The position numbers and the translations under genes are program-made. This document shows positions 30,531 through 40,993 of a stretch of DNA of 64,000 bases, piece by piece. The notes under the pieces are model-generated. The model did not search any database and was not told the origin of the DNA. It saw only the letters and a program-made list of their open reading frames with translations. Source of the DNA: Gracilariopsis chorda (lineage: Eukaryota > Rhodophyta > Florideophyceae > Gracilariales > Gracilariaceae); assembly GCA_003194525.1 (NCBI GenBank), contig NBIV01000280.1, positions 1 through 64,000 on the forward strand, in the 5' to 3' direction. Numbering within the stretch: the first letter of the stretch is position 1; every line of letters starts with the position of its first letter.

Positions 30531-32084
30531 CTATTCAACCAGTTCCGCCTCCGCCCGCCGTGTGCCCCCGTCCTGCTCGCCAACACTCCCTCCACTCCCG
30601 CTCGTCCTACTCTTGTCCTTGTCAGCGCTCTGTCGAATCATCTCTTCTATTTGCTCAGCACTCTGCGGGAAAAGCTGTGCACTCATAGCACGCAACGCTC
30701 CAGCTCCCTTGATCTCCTTATCAAAGCTCTGCACAGTTGCGATCTGCAACCCTTCAAATTCGCGTTCCAACAACTTGAGGTTGTTCTTCTGTTCTTTAAA
30801 CCGAGCCGCGCAGAAAGTGCAGTGCTCATTTTCCGGTTGCAGCTGGTTTACAAACACATGTCGCACAGGGATTTTCTCCTTTTGAAGCTCGTTGTGCAGC
30901 CGTTTCGACTCTGCAATCGCCATCATGCTCGGGATCGTAGCCACGATGAACTCCGTTTGAAGTTCATCGCGGAATAGCTCGCGCACCATGCTCATAGAGC
31001 GCTTCAGCTCCTCCATGTCCTCCACGGAGCTGTCCATGGCCGCCTCATTTGCTCCAAACATGCCCTTGAACTGACTCATCACCGTTCCAAACTTGGACTT
31101 CATAGAGATAAGCTTGCCGAAGAAACCGTTTAGAAAGTCTGGAAGCGCCAGTAATCTAAGCGTGTGTCCAGTCGGAGCGGTATCAAATACAATGCGATCA
31201 AACTTGGCATACTCGGCATCAGCCTGAATGTACTTGACAATCTCAACGAGCGCAACGGCCTCGTCAAATCCAGGAGGGATGGTTTCGAAAAGAGAATTAA
31301 GATCATCCAAGCCCATGTCCTGCATTCCGGCGCCGGCGCCGGCACCTTCCAGTTCCTGCATCATCTTGAAGGTGGCCTTCATAGATTCGGGATCCACTTC
31401 TTGCGCGTACAAGTTGTCAATGCCCATGACGGGCACCGGATCGCCGCCGGAAACCGACTGACCGAACGCATCGGACAGCGAATGTGCGGGATCGGTGGAC
31501 ACGATCAACGTGGTCTGACCGCGATCTGCAAAGGCTGTGGCAGCTGCGGCAGACATGGAGGTCTTTCCCACGCCGCCTTTCCCGCCGACGATGATGTACT
31601 TGCGCGCGGTGTTCCCCAGCAGATCTAAGGCCTCCTCGCGCGTTTCATGGCGGCGCGGAACGGCTCTGGGCGTTGTGACGGAGGGGGGTGAGGAAGTGGA
31701 AGAGGTGATGGACGGTGAGGCGGTTTTGGTGCGGCTCTTGTTCGCAGCGGGTGACGAGGGAGATACGGCGCCGATTGCGCGGCGCGTTAGAGCGATGAGC
31801 AGGGAAATTACGGCGGCGGCTTGGAATGGGTGGGCTCTTGCCCACTGTACGGGGGTTTCTTTCGCGGGGGGTGGAGGGGGGGGTGCCTCGACAGTCTCGA
31901 CGAGCTGTTCCTTCTGCTGCTTTGAACGGGCGCCAAAGATGCGCGGAATGCCGAGTAGCATGGCGGGGTGGGCATGGCGGCGCAGCGGGCGGACGGGGGT
32001 GAGCGAGAGGGGCGTGACGAAGGCGGTACGTCGTCGAGGAGGGAGGGAATTGTGAAAGGAGGAGATGAACAAGGTGGTGTTCAT
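30531..32084 (-). CDS. GET3: GET3/ArsA-family ATPase with N-terminal extension
   Basis: The 517-residue protein has an N-terminal extension of about 155 residues: basic, Ser/Pro-rich, with a short hydrophobic stretch at 88-100. The ATPase then has the deviant P-loop G-K-G-G-V-G-K-T at 168-175, D-P-A-H-S-L-S-D-A-F as switch I, D-T-A-P-T-G-H-T as switch II, and a C-T-F-C zinc pair late in the domain. GET3 homodimers carry tail-anchored membrane proteins to their target membrane. The extension suggests import into the plastid or mitochondrion, as in the organellar GET3 proteins of plants; this is inference. A cytosolic form from an internal start is possible. Confidence 0.88.
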   Translation of the reverse strand: MNTTLFISSFHNSLPPRRRTAFVTPLSLTPVRPLRRHAHPAMLLGIPRIFGARSKQQKEQLVETVEAPPPPPPAKETPVQWARAHPFQAAAVISLLIALTRRAIGAVSPSSPAANKSRTKTASPSITSSTSSPPSVTTPRAVPRRHETREEALDLLGNTARKYIIVGGKGGVGKTSMSAAAATAFADRGQTTLIVSTDPAHSLSDAFGQSVSGGDPVPVMGIDNLYAQEVDPESMKATFKMMQELEGAGAGAGMQDMGLDDLNSLFETIPPGFDEAVALVEIVKYIQADAEYAKFDRIVFDTAPTGHTLRLLALPDFLNGFFGKLISMKSKFGTVMSQFKGMFGANEAAMDSSVEDMEELKRSMSMVRELFRDELQTEFIVATIPSMMAIAESKRLHNELQKEKIPVRHVFVNQLQPENEHCTFCAARFKEQKNNLKLLEREFEGLQIATVQSFDKEIKGAGALRAMSAQLFPQSAEQIEEMIRQSADKDKSRTSGSGGSVGEQDGGTRRAEAELVE

Positions 32085-33528
32085 GATGGATTCGGAAGAA
32101 GGGACGTTGATCGTTGCGCGTGGCGTGGGGGGGCGGGACGGCGGCTGGCGGGGAACGAGATTGGTTCAAGTGGCGCGCGCGGCGTTCGCGGGTTGGATGA
32201 GATCTCACGGCGTGGCACGCGGTGGCATCGCTGGCGGGGTGCGGTTACTTTGCGGCTACTGGGGGCTACTCGCGGTGTTTGTGTGCGCGTGGCACTGCAA
32301 GCAAGTGCAAGCAAGGATTCATGTTGAGCAGAATTGTTGCTGCAAGAAACGGTTGAGAGTGGCGCCATTTTGCCGAATCTTCGCGGCAAGGCATCAATAC
32401 GAGTTCCCTCTGTACGCAAGGTAAGCAAGGCAAGTAGCAGTCCCCTTCGTAGCTAGTGTCTATCCGACCGGCTTGCTGACCTCATGTGAGATCACTTTGA
32501 CCCCATATGAGCTCAGAAGAAGGTCCAAAATTTAAATCAAATTACTACCTGGTGTTGCTTGCCTTAAAAAACCTCTATTCTACCATGTGCAATCTACAAA
32601 GAAATTTCAATGTTACTCAGAAACAATCGTACACGCTTGGTAATATATGTAATGTGACTGCTAGCTAGAAGCTCTGTTATCCGAAAGTTTTGTGAAGCGC
32701 AGACACTTTTAACGCCGATTAGAAAACGCAAGTTGGGTATGTTTAAATTTCGATAAAAATAGAACCGTTCTTCACAGCTTTTATAGCAAACACGACTTAT
32801 GATACTGGCAAGAATAACTATGGTACTGATTTTTCAGCGCTTTCTAAACACTTTTAGCAAATTTTATTAATCTAGCTACTTGACATAATTTTCTGTAGAT
32901 ATTGTTTTACTGCAAAGTCGAAAAGTAGTCTTTTGCTTACCTTTTGAGCTTTTGACGACATTTGTTTTTATAGATAGCTTAAAAATCTCTGTTTCAAATC
33001 CAATGACTGTTGAATGCCTTAGCAGCCTTTGATAAAAACTTTTATAAAAAGTTTTAAATTTTTGTTTGATAGAAAAGTTTAAATCTGACCTCATATGAGG
33101 ACAATGTCAAATAGACAGTAGATATGGCACGCTTGGAGATACCATGCCTTGCCTCACCCGTCCAGGGTGGCCGACAAACGGTGGCACGGTGGGCGGCGAG
33201 CGACTGTAAGCAACGTGCGCCAAGGCGCTGCTGGCGCTGAACGGGCAGCCAAATTGAAAGCGCTGAGATCTTCGCGCACGCACTTCCCACATGCGCGCTG
33301 CCACGCACTGCGTCCAATCACAGCGCCACACGTCCCGCTGCCCAGCGCTGCTGCCGCCGCCATGCCTTCCCGAACACTTACGCCTACAAGTCTACACATA
33401 AGAATGCCCACACCCCCCTCCGCCGTCCCTTCCCCTCCCCAAAACCGCTCCACAGCCCCCGCAACCCCCACCCCCCCCAAACCCCCCAACAACGACACCG
33501 CCCCTCCCCCCTCCCCGTAGTCCCCGTC
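32085..33528. other. Divergent intergenic region with an AT-rich core
   Basis: No gene is supported. The segment from about 32,520 to 33,110 is markedly AT-rich compared with the flanking genes and has no long ORF. From about 33,360 to the transporter start at 33529 the plus strand is almost only C with T and A, a C-rich leader. CCTCATGTGAGATCA (near 32481) and GACCTCATATGAGG (near 33086) are related short palindromic sequences bordering the AT-rich core. Confidence 0.5.
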
Positions 33529-34596
33529 ATGTCTAACGACCCCGTATCGCTCCGTCGCGTGCTCGCCGCACTCGCCTTCTTCTGCGCCAGTTCCCTTGGC
33601 GCTATATTCGTCAACAAGGCTTGTCTTACTCACTTCAACTTCAATTACCCCTCCTCCTTAATGGTTCTGCAAGGCGCTTTGACCATTCTCCTGCTGTCAC
33701 TGCTCTCAAATCTCGCGCCCTCCCTCGTCACCATTACCACGTTGAAACCTTCCGATTATCACCGTCTATTGCCCTCTTCTCTCTTCTTCGTCGCCAATGT
33801 AACCGTCGGTCTGTCCGCCCTTTCTCGTGTAAACATCCCCATGTTCTCCGCTTTTCGCCGTCTCACCGTGCTTTTCGTTATGGCTGCTGAGTACTTTATG
33901 CTCCACAAAACCCACCGTCGTTCAGTCGTTCTTTCTGTCTTCGTTCTTACCTTCGGCGCTTTCGTGTCTGCTTTGGGTGACGTCACCTTCACCCTCACGG
34001 GCTACGCACTCGTCTTCCTCAATAATGCCCTTACCGCTGCCTACCTCGCCTCAATTAAGCGAGTCATGCGCGACCTGCAACTCGACCCCACCTCCCTTCT
34101 TTACTACACCAACATAATGGGTTTCCCAATCATCCTCGCCATTGCCCTCTTCACCGGCGACTTGCAGACAGCCATCATGCAATACCACTCCGACTCCAAA
34201 CTACGCGCTTCCCCAGCTTTCCTTGTTGCGCTTTCCTTCGTCGCCGTCTCCGCCTTCTGTGTCAACCTGTCCACCTCAATTTGCACTCACGTCACATCAC
34301 CGCTCACAACCTCTGTTGCCGGACAGGTTAAGAACGTTCTTCAATCCCTGCTAGGATTCTTTTCGTGGGGTTATGTGCCCACTCCGCTGAACGTCGTCGG
34401 TTTGCTCATCGCTCTAGCAGGCCAAATTAGCTTTGCCATTTTCAAACACGCCGACTCAAAGGCGTTGAAACTTTCCACATCAACAGAACCATTGACCGAC
34501 TCAAATCGCCCGGCCGACGATACAAAGATGGCGTTCATTTCCTCCCCGAACAAAGTCAACGCACGACCCACCGCACAAACCGACTCCAATTCATGA
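33529..34596 (+). CDS. Nucleotide-sugar transporter, SLC35D/TPT type
   Basis: The 355-residue membrane protein has about 10 hydrophobic segments spread over residues 8-315 and a polar Ser/Thr-rich cytosolic tail. Features of the SLC35 drug/metabolite family are F-V-N-K-A near residue 30, P-M-F-S-A-F-R-R-L-T-V-L-F in the fourth segment (as P-M-F-T-V-L-R-R-F-S in the D subfamily), and T-S-V-A-G-Q-V-K-N-V-L in the eighth. These proteins exchange cytosolic nucleotide sugars for nucleoside monophosphate in Golgi or ER membranes, feeding cell-wall polysaccharide synthesis. The exact sugar cannot be read from sequence. It has no intron and a C-rich leader. Confidence 0.88.
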   Translation: MSNDPVSLRRVLAALAFFCASSLGAIFVNKACLTHFNFNYPSSLMVLQGALTILLLSLLSNLAPSLVTITTLKPSDYHRLLPSSLFFVANVTVGLSALSRVNIPMFSAFRRLTVLFVMAAEYFMLHKTHRRSVVLSVFVLTFGAFVSALGDVTFTLTGYALVFLNNALTAAYLASIKRVMRDLQLDPTSLLYYTNIMGFPIILAIALFTGDLQTAIMQYHSDSKLRASPAFLVALSFVAVSAFCVNLSTSICTHVTSPLTTSVAGQVKNVLQSLLGFFSWGYVPTPLNVVGLLIALAGQISFAIFKHADSKALKLSTSTEPLTDSNRPADDTKMAFISSPNKVNARPTAQTDSNS

Positions 34597-36130
34597 TTCC
34601 TAAGCAACTTCACAATACCTAGATACCCCGATTTTCGGAACACTCTTTTTTTTCTTTATTCTTGCGAACAGTCTTTCAATTCTCCTGCTACAAACGTACC
34701 GTCTGTGTATTGTTGTGTTGCTGCCGTCTTGTTTGTGGAATCATGACTGTTCTGCTTCATTTTGGGTCTTTGCCCAAGCCTGTGATGTACACGGCTATGG
34801 TCATTAGACAGTACGTCTCACACCGTCTCGCTGGGGAGCAACCTCTTGCAACCGTTCTCTCGTGAGGCTAGCGTTGAAGAGACTTCCCGTGAAGATAGAT
34901 AAAACTACTCAACCTCTTCATAATCTACTTTGTGTGCTGACGTGCGTATTTTTCCATTGTAGCGAGCGCCTTGTTGGCACGGCCTGTTTTGAGGGTAAAC
35001 GATGGAGTTCGCTCCTGTCAGAATGGTGTCACTACCCTGGGAGCACGTCCTGGTTTCTGTTGTCACAGAGCAAGTGAAGCAAATAGGCTGGTTCAACCTC
35101 ACGGCTGTGGAGGTGGAGTCGCTGGTAACGGCTGTCCTTCTGAACTTTCTGTGCTTCTTGGAGTCGTCTGGGAGCCTTTCTTGTTCTGGACAGTCGAGTT
35201 TTATGGGAAAATTGTCGTCGGAGCGCTGCTGCTGCTTTGAAGCCGTTGGCAATGCGGAGATAGTTGAAGTTCTGTCTGCTACAGGCGTTTTCTACGGAGA
35301 AGTTCAGCTGCGTGTCAGCTGCTTATCGTGGTAAGACTGGTTCACGATCTCTTGCAATCATGGTACTATGCCTCACGTTACGCCACGGAAGCGCAAAATC
35401 TCTGTAAAGGCGCACACATCACGAGAATTGCTGAACATGCCCGGCATCTATTCAGTTAGTGTTTCTTCTCTTGAGTGAGAGCCTCTGACGGGCATCACTG
35501 CTGCTGCGTACACTGGATATCTTTACGCACAAGGGTAATGGCGTCTGTCGGTGGAAACGATAAGTGCATGAGGTCAACCTGTAGGACAACTCAAACTTCG
35601 CAACACTAGCTCAGCTAACGCATCCATGCACAGGCCCGCTGCCGTTCTAGCTGCCTGCCAACGTCCAAAAAGTGAAATACGTGCACGCGCTGATCTCGTA
35701 CCCTTGGTACCAACGGTACATACCGTTATAGACTACCGTTGGTAGCAATCCCTCGAGTAAAAGGGTTAGGAAGGGCTAGCTAGCAATGCTAGCAATGCTA
35801 CTGTGCAGCCGGGACTCGGCAGACATGGCTAAAATTTTTTCATGGGTGCTCCAAAAGAGGCAGTCCACACAGGACGATGCGCTGATCAGCCGTTCTACAG
35901 CATGCATCTGTATCTCGTAATAAGCGTCACTTCCGTTTCATCTCTCCCTCGCTACCCAACTAGCAACATCATGACCCTATTGCTTAGCGCCTTTTGTCAT
36001 CTCGACGCAAACCCTTCCTTACGTCCGTTCAGGAGATTGTCTCAATCTCGTGAGAGGTGAAACAGGTGAAACAGGTGAAACAACCTTTTTGTGCTGGATC
36101 TGTTGTGTACTCGTACCTCGCTCAGCCGCA
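34597..36130. other. Intergenic, no gene firmly supported
   Basis: An ORF of 110 codons at 35002-35334 (+) follows a good acceptor-like sequence (TTTTTCCATTGTAG at 34950-34963), but the protein has no recognisable feature. GGTACCAACGGTAC (35706-35719) faces an inverted CTACCGTTGGTAG (35733-35745). The 9-bp unit GTGAAACAG is repeated in tandem at about 36057-36079, just before the next gene. Confidence 0.4.
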
Positions 36131-36844
36131 ATGAAGCCTTGTTTCACAACTTCAGTTGCTCCTTCTCTGCGATTCTCCGCGAGGGTTCTCAGCACGGCCC
36201 ATGCCCCGCGTAGATGGACATCCAAGAAGAACGTCCGCATGTTCCCGAAAGCAATGGCTCCAGCAAACGGAGCCATTTCGACTACTTCGCGCCGATATGA
36301 AGGCGTTAGTTGGTCCGCGGTAGAAGCCCTGTGCAATGACATATTTCAGAAAGCAAAGAACCAGAACTTCGACGTTATTCTGGCCGTGTCGCGCGGAGGA
36401 CTTGTTCCAGCCGTTTTGCTTTGCGAAGCATTTGAATTGCGCAACATTCTATCCGCAACCGTAATCTTTTACGCCGATAACGGCGAGCAGTTCTTTGGAA
36501 TGACGGAGCCCAGGTTTCTAGCTTTTCCAAGCGCAGATGCACTGGAGGGGAGACGCGTTCTTGTCGTCGACGATGTATGGGATAGTGGACGTACCGCACA
36601 GGCTGTTCGAAGTCGAGTTTTGCGAGCAAAACCAAAGGATGTCAAGGTGGCCGTTTTGCACTACAAGCCAGATAGGAACATCTTCCCGGGTGAGGAACCT
36701 GACTTTTTCTCCGCCATAACCACAAACTGGGTCGTGTATCCATGGGAGCGACCTAGCCCGAAGACCCCTCAAGTTGGTCTGGATTCCGCTGACTCAAGTG
36801 TGAAGCAAGGTTCTGCTGATACCACTTCCACGTCAGTTGCTTAA
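36131..36844 (+). CDS. Phosphoribosyltransferase, probably organelle-targeted
   Basis: The 237-residue protein (ATG 36131) has a basic Ser/Thr-rich N-terminus of about 50 residues that looks like a transit peptide. The frame is open for 27 codons upstream, but that part is tandem repeat and leader. The type I PRTase fold shows S-R-G-G-L-V-P-A at 87-94 and the PRPP-binding loop V-L-V-V-D-D-V-W-D-S-G-R-T at 143-155. W next to the loop acid and the short size resemble xanthine/hypoxanthine phosphoribosyltransferases, which salvage purine bases using PRPP. The base specificity is not certain. Confidence 0.8.
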   Translation: MKPCFTTSVAPSLRFSARVLSTAHAPRRWTSKKNVRMFPKAMAPANGAISTTSRRYEGVSWSAVEALCNDIFQKAKNQNFDVILAVSRGGLVPAVLLCEAFELRNILSATVIFYADNGEQFFGMTEPRFLAFPSADALEGRRVLVVDDVWDSGRTAQAVRSRVLRAKPKDVKVAVLHYKPDRNIFPGEEPDFFSAITTNWVVYPWERPSPKTPQVGLDSADSSVKQGSADTTSTSVA

Positions 36845-37145
36845 TAATGTTGTTTGCTAGCGTGCAACATTTTCTACAACTTTCTACAGGCTGTCCTCGA
36901 CGTATGCTTATTTGGTTTCTTACATAACAACACAATCAGAGGACAATAGTGGAAGACGGAAATTATAGGATTGAGTCGATAGTGGAAAGACCTGTTTTTA
37001 CTTCGTCAGAAGTGCGTAGAGCTATGTGCGGGGTTGCAAGAGCGTGCCTCCTACTGTTCTGTAAAAAGGTTAAAACAAACAGAAAGCCAAACCAAAACAA
37101 AAGAGCGCTCCAGCGATATTTCCCCGCCTCCTATACAGCTAGGAA
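36845..37145. other. Short convergent intergenic region
   Basis: About 300 bp between the stop of the phosphoribosyltransferase gene and the stop of the LHC gene. No ORF or structure of note is seen. Confidence 0.5.
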
Positions 37146-38033
37146 TTAGTGAACATAGTAGCCACCGACTGCAGAAAGAGAAGTATAGTGTACAGTGCAA
37201 TGCATCAATGAAATAGTCAGCACTCTTTTGTCATTCGCTGTGACAGAGGTTAGTGCAACAATAGAAATAACTTACACCAACGGCCAGACTGGATTTGTTC
37301 AACGAGACCCATGTTTGTGAGAAGGGCATGGTGAATAGCACCACCAATGGCAACCATAGCGAGACGGCCATTCTTGATTTCAGCGGTTTGTCGGCGCTTC
37401 TTCTTTTCGGGTGTGCCAGCAAGGTTCAACGGGTCAAAGCCGAAGTTGCCCGGGTCCTCACATTTCTGTTCGTAGACCTTCTTGTAGCCGGTAGCAGCTT
37501 CGCAGGCGGCGATGAAGAGAAGAATTTGAATGACTGGAAGCCATCCGACCTTACCAATAGCGTCGAGAGGGTTTGTTGCGGAGTACATTTCGTTCGGGAG
37601 GTGGTACACCGCTTCTGGGAAGACCCATCCAACAATGGCAAGCATACAAATGCGACCTGGAAGTGTCAAGGTTGATTGTATTAGAGTTGGATGTTAGTAA
37701 AGAACAGCTGAAGCTGCGCAGTGACGGCCACAGACCGGTAGAGGATAGAATAGGTTGCCAACACGTTTCGCGTAACTTACCGTGCTTAACTTCAGCCTCC
37801 CGGAGGAAGTTCAAATCGAACATGTCTGAGAAGCCTAGCGGGTCAAAGCCGACATCACCCGGAAGGGTGCCATCGAGCTTTGCGGGTTGCGGCAAGAACG
37901 GAACGGACTTGCTCGCAGCCATAGAAAAACGAGCAGTTCTCACTGGAGAATGAGTTTGAGAGAATTGAGCTCCATTGAAGGAAGAGGCGCGGGTGGCCGG
38001 AAGGCCAGCGAATCCGGAGACGAAGGCAAACAT
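37146..38033 (-). CDS. Light-harvesting chlorophyll-binding protein (LHCR type), 3 exons
   Basis: Exons are 38033-37781, 37656-37276 and 37168-37146, joined by GT-AG introns of 124 and 107 bp (both donors GTAAGT; acceptors CCAG and GCAG). The joined CDS is 657 bp, 218 residues. A plastid transit peptide of about 37 residues is followed by the mature N-terminus. Helix 1 has the pigment-binding E-x-x-x-K-H-G-R motif, which spans the first splice junction, and helix 3 has [10 protein letters not shown] middle helix lies between them. The last exon encodes only seven whole residues and the stop. The three-helix layout and length fit red-algal antenna proteins of photosystem I. Confidence 0.9.
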
Positions 38034-39241
38034 GGTTGGGCAAGCACTGTCAAACGAAGAAGGTCGGTATGGGGAAGGGAGAAGGGCAGGCAGGTGTTTT
38101 CAGCGACTGAGGAGACAATGGACGCGCAGTGGCCTTCTGTTCAATGAAAAGGGGAACAGTCGGCGATGCGTTCTATGCAAGCTCGCGCAATAAGAACGGC
38201 CAGAACGGCCTGGGTTTTTCGCGGCATCTCATGATGCTCGTCAAACTCTGAGAACCACACGAATGTCGGTTCCCAGAAAATCTCAGGCATTCTCAGCGAA
38301 GTCGTCCAATGATCGCACCTCGTTGCGGCCCCCCTTGTCTACTGGCTCTATCCACCTCTTAACTGCGAATGCTTCGATGACAAGTTTCATACACGTGGCA
38401 TTCTTCGGGATTTTTTTTTCGGCTGGTTTGGCTCGTATTCTTTCCTGACCCGTGTAGATACCATAGTAGAATTACAAACCGGTACGGCTGGTACCGTTGC
38501 ACCCTTGGTATCATATGACCGGTAGATACCGTTTCCCAGAGGCACAGATCAGCATGGCCACTTCGCTTTATACCAACCTACTGATAGTTAGCAATTGCTA
38601 ACCTTAACCTTAAAGGTTAGCACTCCGCTACCACTCGTAGTTTCCCAGATGCTCAAGTCTCTTTCATGGAGCCATTCCTGCAAGTGTGCCAGACTCGGTG
38701 TCGTGACATAGCCATGTTATTTGTCCGTGCACGGTCTCGCAGTTCATCGATATCAGTGTATAAGGATCCACGCTGAGAAAACTCGCCTAGGATACATGAC
38801 GATATGGTTACGGAATGGATTATCACTTCTTATTACATAAGGCGGGCAATCTTTCCATTCCCCAATCCAGCCCACATCGATAACTCAGGAATGCTCTACA
38901 GAGCAGTTCAACCATAAAAAGGGCATCAAGGAACCCAGCTGATGTATTCCGTAGTCTTTGGAGCATTACATCTAACGTTCGAGGCTTTTGTTGTATCTCC
39001 GTTCCGAGAACGCGGAAAACAGCACGCAAGATTTGAAACATTCCACCCACTGTGCACAGTCAGAAATCACCTGAGATGCTTAGCCGGAGAACCTAAACGC
39101 CGGGTGCTTTACAAACGTCAGTTGAGACTGCGTCCCACGCAGTATGCACGGATGAGAAACTGTCAGAACACATGCAGCCAAAGTGAACTTGACATGGATC
39201 ATGTTTGTCTTCTTCCCAAGGGCACATTTGTGCTCTTGTTT
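38034..39241. other. Intergenic, no gene supported
   Basis: About 1.2 kb without a convincing ORF. It contains a perfect 16-bp palindrome GTTAGCAATTGCTAAC at 38587-38602 and related GGTACGGCTGGTACCG sequence around 38481-38496. The first part is the LHC promoter; no TATA box is clear. Confidence 0.5.
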
Positions 39242-40135
39242 TCACCCGTACTCAGAGTCCTTGATGTGATATAGAGCGCGATAGATGGCGCCTCCTTTGC
39301 TCAGCACAGCTGTTTCTCGTTCCGTGGGAATACCGATAGGATTGCCTAACAACCAACCATTTTCATCAATTGCAAGGTTACCCTCACTGCGGACGCGAGA
39401 AAAACCTCCATGGTGGTCAAACAACTGGGTCATCTCTACGGCTACTTCAAACACATCACTCTGGACGAAAAGCCTAGGTTCTACAGGCACTGAGCCGTTA
39501 CGTTGGACCATCTGTTGTCTTGACTTTGCTAGGACATTGTGTACGTCGCGAACGAGTTGATTGTTGACCATTCGCCTTTTCGCGTGACGCTTCTTAAACC
39601 AAGGATCACAAAACTGGATATATACATCTCGCAAAACACCTAGAGGAGCGTCATTCAAAATGCGCAACAAGGAGACGTTAGCATTTCCTGCAAGATAGAT
39701 CAAGTTTGTCAAACCTGCATCAGCAGCAGTTCGGTTCGCCTGGTGCACGAGCGGCTCTCTAATCTCTATTCCGAGGAAGTTACGCGTTTTGTCTTGTTTG
39801 GCCAACTTGAGAAGAAAGCGACCCTTTGCAACGCCGACGTCTACAACGAGCGGAAGTGCTGGCTTTTCAAAAGCAGTTGAGTACCAGTCTTGCGGGAGTT
39901 GAATCGGTTGACGCCAGCGCCGTGCGAGCGGGTTGAGATGTTGACGGACGCGCACTTGTCCGGCCTCCAAGGAACCTTTACCAGTTTGAGGGGGAGGTTG
40001 TATCAGTTGCGCAGCAGTTGGTCGGGACATGGTGCGCCGGATGGTGGTTGGTACTCTGCGCGACTCACAAACACTAGATCGCAGTTTCCGTACAGCTGAA
40101 AAGGAGAGCGGGGGAGCAAACAGAAGACTTGACAT
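39242..40135 (-). CDS. tRNA (guanine-N7)-methyltransferase, bacterial/plastid TrmB type
   Basis: The 297-residue protein has an N-terminal extension of about 55 residues, basic and Ser-rich, likely a transit peptide. V-R-V-R-Q-H-L-N-P-L-A follows, a block typical of cyanobacterial and plant plastid TrmB. The SAM loop is V-D-V-G-V-A-K-G-R at 98-106, and F-C-D-P-W-F-K-K-R-H-A-K-R-R is the TrmB signature for binding tRNA and flipping G46. It would form m7G46 in plastid tRNAs. An internal Met at 36 is a possible alternative start. It contrasts with the eukaryotic-type enzyme at 54208-55032. Confidence 0.9.
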   Translation of the reverse strand: MSSLLFAPPLSFSAVRKLRSSVCESRRVPTTIRRTMSRPTAAQLIQPPPQTGKGSLEAGQVRVRQHLNPLARRWRQPIQLPQDWYSTAFEKPALPLVVDVGVAKGRFLLKLAKQDKTRNFLGIEIREPLVHQANRTAADAGLTNLIYLAGNANVSLLRILNDAPLGVLRDVYIQFCDPWFKKRHAKRRMVNNQLVRDVHNVLAKSRQQMVQRNGSVPVEPRLFVQSDVFEVAVEMTQLFDHHGGFSRVRSEGNLAIDENGWLLGNPIGIPTERETAVLSKGGAIYRALYHIKDSEYG

Positions 40136-40714
40136 TTACAGGCAACACGGAGATCCACGATACGTAATTGGGGCTTCGCATGCTATAACGGAACGTCGCG
40201 ATGATTTGGGGCGGAATGCGAAGAATGATAATGTTGTTCTGGTACAACCTTTCGTGGACTCACGCGGGGTTTTGTGTTGCTATGTTTCGTCCCTCTCGGG
40301 TACTAGAGCAATGAAGACACCCTATTCTTGATCTTGTGCCAACGAGATCAGTAAACACCGTGCAAAACGCTGCTCAGGTATATGCTTAAGCCGTATCGCA
40401 GTTGCAGCCCTATGACCTGAAGGCAAGCACGTCTTGTGATGAAGAGACTGTTGATGGCCTGGATAAATAACAGATATCCTTCAGAAAATAGAAGCATCAG
40501 CTCCGGTTTGTGTTGCTATTTAGACGGAGTGCAATTCACGAGCTGTAATTTCCTGCTTCTGTAATGCGATATCGTCGGCGGTAACCGGCAATGATGGTGA
40601 AACGATTGCCGTCGCCGGCGGACCGTTTGGAACAGGCGCTCCGGCTTTGTCCACACACAGATCCTCTCTACTCGTCTCCTTCGTCTCTCAACGCAGTCCG
40701 CGCTCATCTCAAAA
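40136..40714. promoter_or_regulatory. Divergent region between plastid TrmB gene and RPL39
   Basis: About 580 bp between the two start codons. No ORF is supported. Pyrimidine-rich stretches (CTCTCTACTCGTCTCCTTCG) lie shortly before the RPL39 ATG, as is common for ribosomal-protein leaders. Confidence 0.4.
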
Positions 40715-40993
40715 ATGGTAAGTCAATGGCATCATGCGGAGTAGTCCAAACCCCCACATACAAGAAGACAACGGCGCGAGAAACGCTCGATTTCCTAACG
40801 CAAAGTTCTCCCGTTGTTCCGCCTCATTTGTTCCCAATAGCCGGCCCACAAGACTTTCCTCATTAAGAAGAAGCTCGCCAAGAAGGCTCGACAAAATCGC
40901 CAGATCCCTCACTGGGTCCGGGCGAAGACCGGCAACAAGATCCGATACAACAACAAGCGTCGTCACTGGCGCCGTACGAAGCTCGGATTCTAA
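40715..40993 (+). CDS. RPL39: 60S ribosomal protein L39 (eL39), intron after start codon
   Basis: Exon 1 contributes only the ATG (40715-40717). The intron 40718-40840 (123 bp) has GTAAGT at its donor and CCAATAG at its acceptor. Exon 2 (40841-40993) encodes the rest, giving 51 residues, the exact length of eL39. [12 protein letters not shown] at the N-terminus and [10 protein letters not shown] at the C-terminus identify it. The protein is a tiny basic component lining the exit tunnel of the large subunit. The gene is too small and split to appear as one ORF. Confidence 0.97.
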
